Shown here piece after piece: positions 21,401-32,027 of a stretch of DNA of 64,000 nucleotides; position 1 is the stretch's first letter; each line of letters starts with the position of its first letter. The stretch is taken from NCBI GenBank assembly GCA_947652115.1, contig OX393565.1, forward strand, positions 24,032,488-24,096,487, written 5' to 3'. The translations under genes were made by a program, and so were the position numbers. The notes beneath the pieces are model-generated. The model ran no database searches and was not told the origin of the DNA. It saw only the letters and a list, made by a program, of their open reading frames with translations. Source of the DNA: Blastomussa wellsi. Its lineage: Eukaryota; Cnidaria; Anthozoa; Scleractinia; Plerogyridae.

Positions 21401-22443
21401 TTTTCACTCGCCGTTTTTTGTACAGACAAGCCACCTCTTCTTAATCTAATCTCTGGCATTTCCCGTGGCTTAAAGATATCATTGAGAGGCCCGTTTTATA
21501 TTAAGAGGGTTTAACTGCAGTAATAAATATTAAATTCACAAACAAGCCTTGTTAATGAGTTTGTTTTGCGTGCGGAAACTCGCCGTTAGACCTGTAGAAC
21601 TATAAGTAGTTTTCTAAATTGCTAAATACACCAAAATATATCTTCACTTTAAAAAAGATAAAACACTCTTGAATCACTCAGCACAAAGCCCAGGCCGGCG
21701 GGACATAAAATGCTGTTGGCTTGGTGTTTAAAGATAAATATTTTATGCTCTTTTGGCTATTAGCTGATCACTCTCCATGAATCTCGCCTTCTTCGATAAA
21801 TAGGAAAATAGGTTCTTTCTAAAAGTCTTTTGTTTTTCTCCTGCAATCTTGGGTCGTTTTTTAAGATTTCAAAGACATATGTAAAAGTGCTTCTTGACAG
21901 AAAAAAGGCGTGTATCTTGCTCTTGTAATTGACAAACAATAATCCCCAAATTCTGATCTCGAGTATTATCTGACTGTTGTACACGTTCCGAGATTTCTTC
22001 CTGCGGCAAATTTTTCTGCGGGCAGGAAATTAGAAAATACCAAGTTATGTTATCAGTCGTACATCTCTATACTGTGAGGAAAGCCGGAAAACATATATTT
22101 AAAAACGAACTATTTTGTACTGTAATTTGCACGCGTTTCCGCTATGCCCTGTGGCTAAACTTTGACTGGCTTGATGAAAAGGAACATTGAGGAAATCTAA
22201 AACCGTTTTACCGAAGACATCCTAATGGCTGCACAAAAAATCTGCCTGAACATGTTGGACATCAGTGAATTTGTTATCACGGAAATCTTAGATTTCCAGC
22301 CAAGAATACTGAATATGGACAATGATTGGCAGTGCGCCTGTTGAAAAAATAAACAATAATTGCATGTGTGGGGATTAAAATTATTATATATCCCGACCGG
22401 GTACGTTGTTCGTCTTCTTCGTCGTCGCATAAAAGCAGCCAAA
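18440..22443. other. Long gene-free stretch including an assembly gap
   Basis: Upstream of the TNF receptor gene there is about 4 kb with no exon or repeat that I can support, apart from the gap at 19538-19737. Apparent open frames across the gap are composed of unknown residues. A first exon of something could be hidden in the gap. Confidence 0.45.
19538..19737. other. Assembly gap (200 N)
   Basis: Exactly 200 undetermined bases, probably a fixed-size scaffold gap; the true distance is unknown. Confidence 0.99.
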
Positions 22444-25400
22444 ATGCGCTTTGGAAAGCTTGGATTTCGCTATTTTATTGTTTCGTTGTGGTTGAGGATC
22501 TTGCTGTCACCTTTTGCCTATGGCGTGGAAGCAAATGATACTGGAATAAAGGTTAGAGTTTCATCGTTTTCGCAGGTTATTATAATACGTGTACTTAACG
22601 TACATGGTAAAAACGTTTATGATAAACACGTTTTCGCTGAGTCAACAAATTGATGACCGTTTAGTATTTCAACCTATTCTCTGCTTGGATTCTTGGACTT
22701 CAACGTTTTAATGGTGTTGCGATGTGTTTGACGTGGTGTTATATCACGTTGCGTAAGCCATGCTCAAATGCACCAGGTTTTACGGAAAACTGGTTTTTCG
22801 AATTTAGAATACACTGAATTCGCTACACTTCAACTACACTTTAAACTACACTGAATTCGCCAACGTTAATTTTACTCTTATACCTTAACGTAAAGGTGTT
22901 CGTTTATATTGTATTATATAGATTCCGTGCTCATGACGAGAACAAAATCGAATACAGAAAGATAAAGAAAATTCGATGTGTCAGATCATGAACAGTACCC
23001 ATTGATATTGGAGATTCTTGGACGAAAACGTAATAATGGCGATATTTTGCCTTTTACAGTAGTTCTTGCTTTGAACTCTTTAGCAGAGAATTGCCTTGGA
23101 AAGGTTTTCTTAAAGTTAAGCTGAGTTGCTGTTGTTGCTTTATATTCCCCGAACCCCTCGAGGAAATTGACGTTTGGAGTGGTTATTTTGTAATTAGGTT
23201 TGCTCTTAAACCTTAAACTTTGTTGCAATTCACGTGCTAAATTTGCCGGCGTTTACATTCAAAAAAGATACGACAGTTTCATTGACGCACGCAGTTCAGA
23301 ATGCTTCCGTGACCTGTCTTTATTTTGCAAACTCAGCGTCTCGCCACCCACTTATGACCAAACACGAACGCAAACTTCAATGATAGTTTACATACCGAAT
23401 GAAACTAAAGAGATGATGGTTTTCAAGTCAACCGTTATATTAAAAGAACAGTGCGGGAGTTCATGAGCTTTTTAAACATTTTTCCATCTTGCCACGGATT
23501 TTAAATAAGAAGTTTTCAAGTGGTGCGGAAACCACTTGAAATCAGCCGACATTTGCATTTTGTTTTGTTTGTGAGCACGCCGGCTGTCTTATTCCACTAT
23601 AAAACTATTGCCTGCCCCGCTATAACTTTGTTTTGTACTTTGAGCTTTGATACAAAGTGCAAAATGCGAAACCAAGTTTGTTCTGAAGCGCTGTTTTAAC
23701 TTTTATCCAGACTGCGAAATTGATAGTCTATGCTCAATATGCATGGCATTCATATTGTTAAAGGCTTCGTGACAACCAACACGATATTGCACATTTAGCA
23801 AATAACATAATTTACTTATCGTGGCATATATTACATTTTACATCAACCCTATAAATAGAAAAACCAATTATGCCCTTGTCGCAGTGTATGACAAATTCTA
23901 TGCTATATACAGGTGATCACAACCAGATTACTCGACTTGCCTTATCAAGTAACCTTGGAAAGAGCGGCTTGTTCTAATGATCCATGGTTTTGAGAGCATA
24001 CAATTGGGTTGCGCTATTTAATTCACTCTCTAAAAGAGTATTCTAACTCGCAACCTGAAATTTTTTATCACTTATGCAGGCTGACATTTTTTATCACTTA
24101 TGCAAGGCTAGAATTGTTGTCTTTTACCGGGCTTTTAAGCAATTGGTTAAGACTCGAAGATGTACTTATTGATCTTCAGTCGCTACACGGCGTTCCGAAC
24201 ATCCATAATATCTTGACTCACTGAGTGAAAATTTGTAAAAGGTTTTGCCCGAATAGACCAGCGAATGGCCCGATTTATGCTAGAGACGGATCATCTGTCT
24301 AGACGGATCGTCCTTCTAGTGTAAATACGCGACGAACTTTGGGACGAACAACAGATTATCCTATAGTTCGTGTATTTACACACAGACGAATTATCGGACA
24401 GATTACCGTTCTCTGCCCAAATTCATCCCAAACGGATCAGCCGGTTCTAGAAAAATCGGGCCAATGGTGTAAGCTAGAGAATGCGTAAAAGTAACTGGAG
24501 AAAGTTCGAAAAAGCGCCAGTTGTGATTCTGGCCAACTTAAGTAATAGTTTTAGTGTTTTTAGCACTTTTATCTCTGGCTTTTTTTATTCACAGACAATA
24601 TGCGCTGTGGGAATTGGCTGCCTCCCTGGAACATTTGTTACAGATAAGGGCTGTCAAAAGTGCCCAAACGGGACCTTTTCAGACGTTGGAAACGCCACAA
24701 AATGTTCGCCATGTGACATATGTGCCGGCAGACACAACGAAATCACGAAAGTTTGCAGTATCTCGTCGAACACTAAATGCTCTTGCAAGCGTGGGTTTTT
24801 CTTCAATGAATTCTTGTTTTGTTTAAAATGTAAGCAATGTAAAAAAGGGCAAGGAGTGGTTACAAACTGTACCTCCACAAGCAACACCGAGTGTGGTTTG
24901 TGTGTTAAGGTAAGGGAAGCGGTTCTGTTTTCAATCATGAACATGTTAATTCTCTTTACTATGTCAGTATGTTGAAAAGCGGATAGGTGAGGAGAATAAA
25001 GAAAATCGATCTTGCGCGTGCAGACGCATCTCGCGCACTCTTTCAGTTTCAGGTTCATGCTTTAGCGTGCACTATCGCGTTTTATAAAATAACTGAAATA
25101 CTACGCGTGCTCTGATTGGTCGATAGGTGTGTTTGTTTAGATGAGAGCACGTAACACGGTTGTGACCTTTTAGATTCACGCGTAGTTTTGAGAAACATTT
25201 TATAAAATCAGTAGAGAATTTTTTCCGTGTTTATATAGCCTCATGTAAACGCTCGGGGGATTGGGAGAAAGTTTGTATGCAAACGCTCGACTTTGCACAA
25301 TTCTGTCGAATTCTTCTAACCCCCTTCGTGTGTAGATGAGGCTATATTAAATGGTGCACGCTGGAAGCTTGGAGAGAATGAGAAAAGCTTAAGAGTTACT

Positions 25401-28014
25401 CGAGGCTATAGCCAAGGGCAATTCTATCTTCTTGTGAACTCTCCAAATTTCCCAAATGCGCCACAACTAGATAGTGCAAGTTGAGCCAACTGTTCAATAG
25501 CATTACCGCTGGACATGGTTGTCAAAACCCGCGCTACAAACTCGCGGGAGAAAAAAATTTTGCTGTTCGACTTTGTGCACACTTTCGTATACTGAATCTG
25601 ATTGCGCGGCTCAGCCGAATCTATGTTATAAACCAAATTAGGAACAAGTTCAACTGCCTTGCTACAAACAATAAGAGACTGTTTTCATTTAAGGCGATTA
25701 GTTCAAACAGTTCAAAGTATATCCCCATTGAAGTACAACTCGTGTCGCTAATGATTTTCACGCGAGGGCCGGGAATTTCGCAACGCAGTCAGACCAACAA
25801 AATTGGGGATGTTACATTCGGATATATTTTTACACAGCAAAATCTCATGACTGGGAAACGTGAACTATCCTACAACATTGCAAATAATATTAATAAAGTT
25901 TTGTCCAGAAACTGAACTTTTTCTTTGTGTTCTTTGTGTAATTCAGTTCAGTGTTATTTTAATTTTTCCATCTTTAGGGCAAGACATTCTCGAGTGAGAA
26001 AAATATGGAAAGGTGCAAGCCCTGTACGAAATGTCCAGAGGGACACGTTGTTCGAAATAATTGCACGCGAAGAACGGATACTGTTTGCATTCCGGAGAGA
26101 AACAAGAATATTTCTAAATTCCCCAGAACACAAAAGGTGGAACCTGTAATCACAGCAACACCGCCGGAAAGAAATTACACAACAACAACGAAGAAAAGGC
26201 GATATAAGACTTCGCCCAAACCTCCATCAAATGAATCATGTAAGTTTGTTTGTAATTGTTTCGTTTGGTCAAATATTTCGCTTAAATATAAGGTTTGGTA
26301 CGAAGCGAATAGATTTACAGGAAATCGGTTTTCAGTTCATTGTAGGACCCTATGAGCATAGAATAAACTGGCAAACAAGATTCAGACCTCTCTGTGTCGT
26401 TTCTATAAAACTCTTATTTGAAACCTTTTTGGACCAGTTAATAGTATTCTCGAGGCTCTAGCTATATGTGATGTCTTGCTAGCTCGGTGGAGGCTCCTGG
26501 GGTGCATTTTGCTGTGACCATATCCCAATTGAAATATCTTTGTTATTCAGTTTTAGCACAAAATGACTCCGCGACTCCTGTACCAGCTATAGAGGATGCC
26601 ACTGCAGGCAGTGACGACGATAACGGGCTCCAGATTGCTCTGTATGCGCTGATTGGTTTGTTATTACTGCTTATTGCTGTCCTTGTGCTGGTTTGTTGGC
26701 ACAGGAAGAAGAATCGCCCTAAAAAGGTGCCTGAACAAGGTAAAGAAGCGTTTCTGATCTTATAATCAAGCTGCTTTGAAAACATGCAATCCGTATAGAT
26801 AAGAATAGCGCAACGAATTAGGGCGATGCCAACAGACGTGCTACCAGTGCAGTGCTAAAACAAGTCACAAGTGCGTGTTTTCCAATAGTTCAAACTAGCT
26901 AAATCATCTTGCACGACGTTTTCTAAACAATTAGAAGCTTAGCAAACGCATAGGGCTGAACAAATATAGAAATGAAGCCTTAAAAGAAGGTCGAATTTCG
27001 TCCTCGGAGACCAAGGGGCGGTTAGTCGGAGCAAAACGAAGTAAACGCGGCAAAAGTCGGAGTGACGAAAGGTTGATAACTTTCGCTTCTCTGAGTTTTG
27101 TCGTGTTTACTTCGTTTCGCACCGATTAACTGTCCCTGGTTGTACAAGGATGGTCGAATTTCAGTTTGCGTTTATATTTCCGGCCAATAAATGTGTTCTT
27201 GATATTCAGGAATCCGTTATATTTGGGAGGTTCTTTGTAAAGCCTGCATGTTAAAAAGCAAATGACCGATTTAGCCAAACATTATATCGTGGCGTCTCTG
27301 TGCCAAACGAAGCTCATGTCATTTACCACGTGTTTGTGATCTATCTGCAGGGAACTGTGAAGAGCCAAGTACAAGATCAAATTCGACTGATATCATTGAA
27401 GCTGTTGAGAATCCATATAGCTCATTGCCTCTTATTGGCGTGCGGCAAGGTTTGTACAAGTTAATATGTAAACCACTTGGTTGGCGTTAACAAAAATACT
27501 GACTTTATTCTTAAAAAGTACTATCATTGTATGACAATAACTTACTTGAAACAATTTCCAAGTTTAGTTCAAAATAGGTAGGTATCTCTTTAATAAATAG
27601 CAATCGTTTGTAAGCATTGTAGGGCTTTTTTCACCCCTCACGAGCAGTCTTGAAGTTACTAGTAACTAATGGTTGTTTTAGTAACTGCTCGTTGTTGTAT
27701 AGCGTATAATTAAAACCAGTGTTTGTCTACTCTTATATTCAGGTTCCGAGAAAATGCTGCGGGACGTACCCTACACCCTTATAAACGATCTGTCTGTATA
27801 TTTAAATCCTGGAGACAGATGGAAACAACTCGGAGGACTCCTGAAATTCAACAGCACACAGATAAGCAACTTCGCCGTTGACAGGAGAAATGCCACACAG
27901 GTCATGCTCCAGGAATGGAGTCAAAAAGATGGAGCCACAGTTACAGCGCTTCAGAGCACTTTTCGTAAAATGAAATGGACGAAAGAAGAAAAGATCGTGG
28001 GAGAGTATGTGTAG
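22444..28014 (+). CDS. TNF receptor superfamily member with death domain
   Basis: Six exons: 22444-22551, 24595-24909, 25978-26239, 26557-26739, 27351-27449 and 27743-28014. They total 1239 nt (412 residues), all phases close, and all introns are GT-AG. Exon 1 encodes a signal peptide (hydrophobic through YFIVSLWLRILLSPF). Exons 2-3 encode TNFR cysteine-rich repeats (residues about 38-185, for example CLPGTF...CQKCPNGTFSD and CKPCTKCPEGHVV), then a Thr/Pro-rich stalk. Exon 4 carries the single membrane span (residues 253-276, LQIALYALIGLLLLLIAVLV) and a basic stop-transfer. Exon 6 (residues 323-412) is a death domain: helical, with WKQLGGLLKF and VMLQEWSQKDGATVTAL. Such receptors bind TNF-like ligands and recruit death-domain adaptors to start apoptosis or NF-kB signalling. 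Exon 3 must use TTTTAG|CA at 26556; the acceptor 6 bp upstream would bring a stop. AATAAA sites lie at 28425 and 28569. Confidence 0.88.
24061..24108. repeat. 26-bp tandem duplication in TNFR intron 1
   Basis: TTTTTTATCACTTATGCA is repeated with a 26-bp period (24061-24086 and from 24087). Confidence 0.8.
24266..24463. mobile_element. MITE in TNFR intron 1
   Basis: The left end TGGCCCGATTTATGCTAGA is inverted at the right as TCTAGAAAAATCGGGCCA. Internal GACGGATC words occur in both orientations. About 198 bp, ending 131 bp before exon 2. Confidence 0.7.
25090..25360. repeat. Dispersed repeat in TNFR intron 2 (shared with 49815-50040)
   Basis: From GCGTGCTCTGATTGG through TTTAGATGAGAGCACG, GGTTGTGACCTTTTAG and TATAGCCTCATGTAAACG to GTAGATGAGGCTATA, the order of motifs matches the copy at 49815-50040. 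An internal inverted pair, TATAGCCTCAT and ATGAGGCTATA, suggests a foldback element. Confidence 0.65.
27008..27148. mobile_element. Foldback MITE in TNFR intron 4
   Basis: The left arm (GGGCGGTTAGTCGGAGCAAAACGAAGTAAAC in part) is mirrored at the right (GTTTACTTCGTTTCGCACC, then GATTAACTGTCC). The arms pair nearly throughout, leaving a short centre around AACTTTCGC. Confidence 0.75.
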
Positions 28015-28019
28015 TTACA

Positions 28020-28670
28020 GTATAGTTATGTCTATGGGAATGATGTTGTTACTCGCGCACCGTATGTTCTTGTTGTCCACGTGTTTTGGTCGTAAAATGT
28101 TTTCATGAATGGAGAGACCACCCCATGCAATGAAATGGTTGGTTTATTGTAACATCACCGAAGCTTACCCTAATCCACAAAAGCAAACGCAAGGTGAACC
28201 AAGTTGTTTGCCCTTTTTTTGCCTGTTCCACCTGATGTAAGCGCTCCTGTTTGAAAACGAAATATTGCATTTGGCTGGCTGCTCCGTTCAATGTGTCAGT
28301 TTGCTGTTTAAATTAAATATGTGTAACGTGTGAAATTTAATGTTAATTTATTATTGTGGAGTGCTAATTAGAGTATTCTCCTATCAACTTCCGAAAAGAG
28401 AGTGAAGATTTCGAAGCGTTCGTGAATAAATAAGGGAGACTGGTTCCCGAATTCCAGAAAACTTAAGAAAACGAATTTTTGTCAAGATGCTTCTAAAACA
28501 TGCTGTTGACAAAAGAGACAAAGAATGAATTTGGTATTTTATGCCGTGTAGTAGTCACGTAGTTGACGAATAAAATATTAATTATAATTATTAAAATCGA
28601 TTAAACTGATTGGGAAGCCCGCTAAAATTTTAACGGGATAATTGATTTCTTACAATTATAGTGTGTATCG
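28020..28670. other. TNFR 3' flank
   Basis: Probable 3' untranslated region with AATAAA at 28425 and 28569. No further exon is seen. Confidence 0.45.
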
Positions 28671-28786
28671 CAGGGACGGATCCAGGAAATTTTGATTGGG
28701 AGCAACCTCGTTCCCAGGGTCTTCGGTTAGGAAAGGGGCGCCGGACTCCCCCTCCCCCCCCCCCCCTCCCCCTGGATTCGCCACTG
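28671..28786. mobile_element. hAT-like MITE
   Basis: Ends CAGGGACGGATCCAGG and CCTGGATTCGCCACTG are inverted with 12 of 16 positions matching. CAG tips and a C-rich interior are typical of hAT-derived MITEs. No clear target duplication is seen. Confidence 0.55.
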
Positions 28787-28789
28787 TGC

Positions 28790-30770
28790 TGCATACTAAA
28801 AATTTGAAATTCTAGATTGTTACTTGTCTTAGGTGGTTTATATTGCGTATTAATGAGTTATAAATATTGCTTTAAAGATTTGTTTATTTTTTAAACCGAA
28901 TTTGCAAGATATTAAGTTGTTTGGAACAGTCTCGTTAAAGACTTGTCAAAAAAAAAGTTCGTCACCATGTTGTTTGTAAATTATGTCGTCTTATTTTTGT
29001 ACACAGTTATGAAAAGGTCAGTTGTATAAATTATCTTTTGCACAGGATTATTAAAATACTAAATATTTTCTTACCAAGCTAAGAACAAATTGTAATTCGT
29101 TCGGAAATAATTGTGTATTCTCCAGGTAAGGTTTTATAAATGCTGGAGCGAGAAAATTTGTTGTTGCGCTAATTTTGTATTGAGCTCAGCTGATACAATT
29201 ATTGATAATTGAATCTCAGCAAATCTGCGATTTTCAATTTAATTTGTATTTAATTGATGGATATTTTACTATGAAAATGGATTTATTTGTAATGAAAGCT
29301 ACTGGCGCTTTAAAGAGACGTGGGAAAATATAGGTCATTAGAAATAGTCTCAAGTTCTTTCTATCTCGAATTCAGCTTTCGGGGTAAAATTACTGCTATC
29401 ATGGATAGTATGCTGATATAGATTCGGCCACCTTTTTGTTGTTGACTTTCATTTACTCTTTTCAAAATTAATGCAAGTCCTATATTACAAAAGAGAAAAA
29501 AAATTCATATATTAAAATTTCATATATTTACTTTCATATAGAAAACTGAGAAACTATTCACGTACGTTTAGGACAATGTTACTATACGATTGCTAGTCAG
29601 TGAATGTGCAGGCGAATGTACAATTTATTACGTCTGTTAATTGTGGCGTCAAGAGATGGAAGGAAAACTCAAGATATTATTGTTTGTCACTTCCCGCTAT
29701 TGGGATAAAGAGTTTGAATCATTGTATTTGTTATGCTCGATACAATTTAACAAAAGGATATTCCTGGATAAAGAAATTCGTTTTGACTATGGGCAGAGTT
29801 AAACGGCTCGAATGAAATGTAAAGCATTTTGTGGCTAGTTTTCTCAGCAAACTATTGGTTTTGTGTTGGAACTTAGCAGAAGTTAGGCTGCTGCGTTGTT
29901 CAAAATTACCACCCAATAGCAAATCTGGCTCTTATTCAGAAAGATAGGTTAAAACTTAATGCGAGGAAAAGGTCACGACAAAGCCAATAGTTATGCTGTG
30001 AAAAACGGGAAGAATGCGATTTATTCTGCAGAATCGTTTCCACTTGTTTCGGTCATTTCTGTTAAATCACATCGAACCAACCTCTTTTCTAATGGGCGAT
30101 ACAGTCATAAAAATTTTGTCCGAAGCTCAAAAAATTTATTCTCCTTACAGACAGTGATACAGTTGTCTTAATTTTAGTACTGAGAATTCAGTGATGTATC
30201 AGGACTCTTAGTTGATCACTTTCATTTTTCTCATTGCCTATCTATGTAACAGTGTATTGTTCCTTTAAGGAGAAATAACACGTCAATCACTCTTGGGACT
30301 TTCGGAATAAACGCATTTTAACCGGGAAAAGGCCCTTTATAGTATTTAAGGGAGCAAAGAAATAAGAAGGCCTATTTAAGATGTAATTTATTAAACATAT
30401 AATCTTGTAATTTAATACGCTTTCCGTTGTGGAATATATCCAAATTATTTTGCCAAGAGGTTATTTTTGTTACACGTTTGTAATAAAGTTGATAAAAAAA
30501 AGGCTTCACATAATTTATGTACTGCGTGCTTTGTTGTTGCTATTAGTTAACTAAACTCGACGTCGCACGAGAAATGTCGCAAGTTCGAGGTTCGCAGGAG
30601 TGATATCAAACACCAATCACGAAACGGACGTACGATGTATCTTTATAATCCAATGTCGCATATTCCGATTGTAAATAATCCTTGCTCTGGTTTTCAATAA
30701 CATCAATTTAAAATATAAACAAAAAGGCTAATCTAAGCGACACGAAAGGGCTAAGGCCGCGAACAATAAG
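28790..30770. other. Gene-free stretch
   Basis: About 2 kb of AT-rich sequence. The open frames at 29600-29815 and 29959-30171 have no domain features. Nothing to support. Confidence 0.45.
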
Positions 30771-30774
30771 GACT

Positions 30775-31299
30775 TTAACTCATTGACTCACCCCCGGTAA
30801 CCTTTGTTCCACTTCTGACATCATCAGCTTTGGCCAAAATAGGAATCTCATTTACCCCAGTTCTGCAGGGGGGAAAGAGCTTTCCAATGATACCCAGAGG
30901 ATATTGATTGGGCAAATGTAGCTTGAAATATGCACGAAAACGCTAAGAAATTTCCGCCAAAACTGACCGAGGAGGAAAATTTCCCTCACTTACCCGTCTT
31001 ATTGATGCTTTCTTGGCAATTCTTGAATCGAAAGCAAGCCCAGTAATAGGAGACAGCTGCACGCAGGCTGAGTAAAAGGCCAACAAAAGCATAAAAATAT
31101 ACAAGAAAAGGAGAAAAGAAAAGTGAAAAAAAATAAAGCCTGAGCTGAAGATGCTAGTGGAAAACCTGGCATGTCTTTATTTTGCAATTTCAATTTGGAG
31201 AGATTTGAAACATATTTAGCCTATAACTGACTAGAAAATGTTCAAAATGCCTAAAAAGCACGTTTTTTTTTCAAATATATTCAGGAGTCAAAGGGTTAA
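30775..31299. mobile_element. TTAA-flanked MITE (CTCATTGACTC ends)
   Basis: The left end TTAACTCATTGACTC is inverted at the right as GAGTCAAAGGGTTAA. The 525-bp interior is non-coding with a purine-rich tract near 31095-31140. Shared TTAA ends suggest piggyBac-like mobilisation. Confidence 0.6.
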
Positions 31300-31340
31300 G
31301 ATACGACGTCCAGGGACTGTGGACACGGCAGCACTTTTCC

Positions 31341-31372
31341 ACGGGTGACGGGTGGCGGGTGGCGGGTGGCGC
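31341..31372. repeat. GGGTGGC heptamer minisatellite
   Basis: Four consecutive units of GGGTGRC/GGGTGGC at the junction with the Penelope fragment, probably arisen by slippage. Confidence 0.8.
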
Positions 31373-31771
31373 GCACGATGCAAAACATGCCCTTTCATTC
31401 ACAACGTTGACAAAATATCGGGACCCAAGCGATCTATCAAGATCACTGATCATTTCACCTGTACCTCAGCCAATGCCATCTACTGCATAACCTGCACTCT
31501 TTGCAAAAAGTCACACATCGGCGAAACAGGTAGACGACTAGGCGACCGATTCCGAGAACACCTTCGCGACGAAGAGAAGGACGACAAAAATGCATCGAAA
31601 CCGGTCGCGAGACACTTCAATCTCCCAAATCATTCTAAGCAGCATATGGCAGTCTGCGGCCTTTCCCTTCACCAAGGAAACACGGAAAGCCGCAAAACTC
31701 TAGAACAAAAATTTATTTTTCAAATCGGCAATCTTAATCTTAATCCTCACGGTATCAACGAACGCTTTTAA
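31352..31771 (+). pseudogene. Penelope-like element, GIY-YIG endonuclease fragment
   Basis: An open frame of 139 codons matches the C-terminal endonuclease domain of Penelope-like retroelements. It has a Cys pair (CKTCPFI), then the GIY-like strand (AIYCITCTLCKK), SHIGETGRRLGDRFREHL (the YIG motif here reads HIG; the catalytic Arg and downstream residues are present), ARHFNLPNHS, and a Glu-containing helix (ESRKTLEQKFIFQIG). It ends NPHGINERF and stop. The reverse-transcriptase part is absent, so this is a 5'-truncated copy. The initiating ATG lies in the minisatellite and is not biological. It lies 256 bp upstream of the next gene. Confidence 0.85.
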
Positions 31772-32027
31772 TTCAACTAATTTATTCCGTTGTTTTCACG
31801 TTACCAGGCACCAGCCAATAGCGAAGCTCCATCTTCGGGGTGCATGGGCTCCCTTCATTAAAACTAGTGGAACTTTACGTCCTATAAATCGTGGCATATA
31901 CTCCATGTCGTGCACCCTCGGGAGCGCGTTACGGGTCCGCAATGTGACTTCAAGGTGGAACGCGTGACGTTGATTTTTCTCCAGTCTCCTGCCAAATTTT
32001 GATAGAACTATAGAACGCCTGTCGGTA

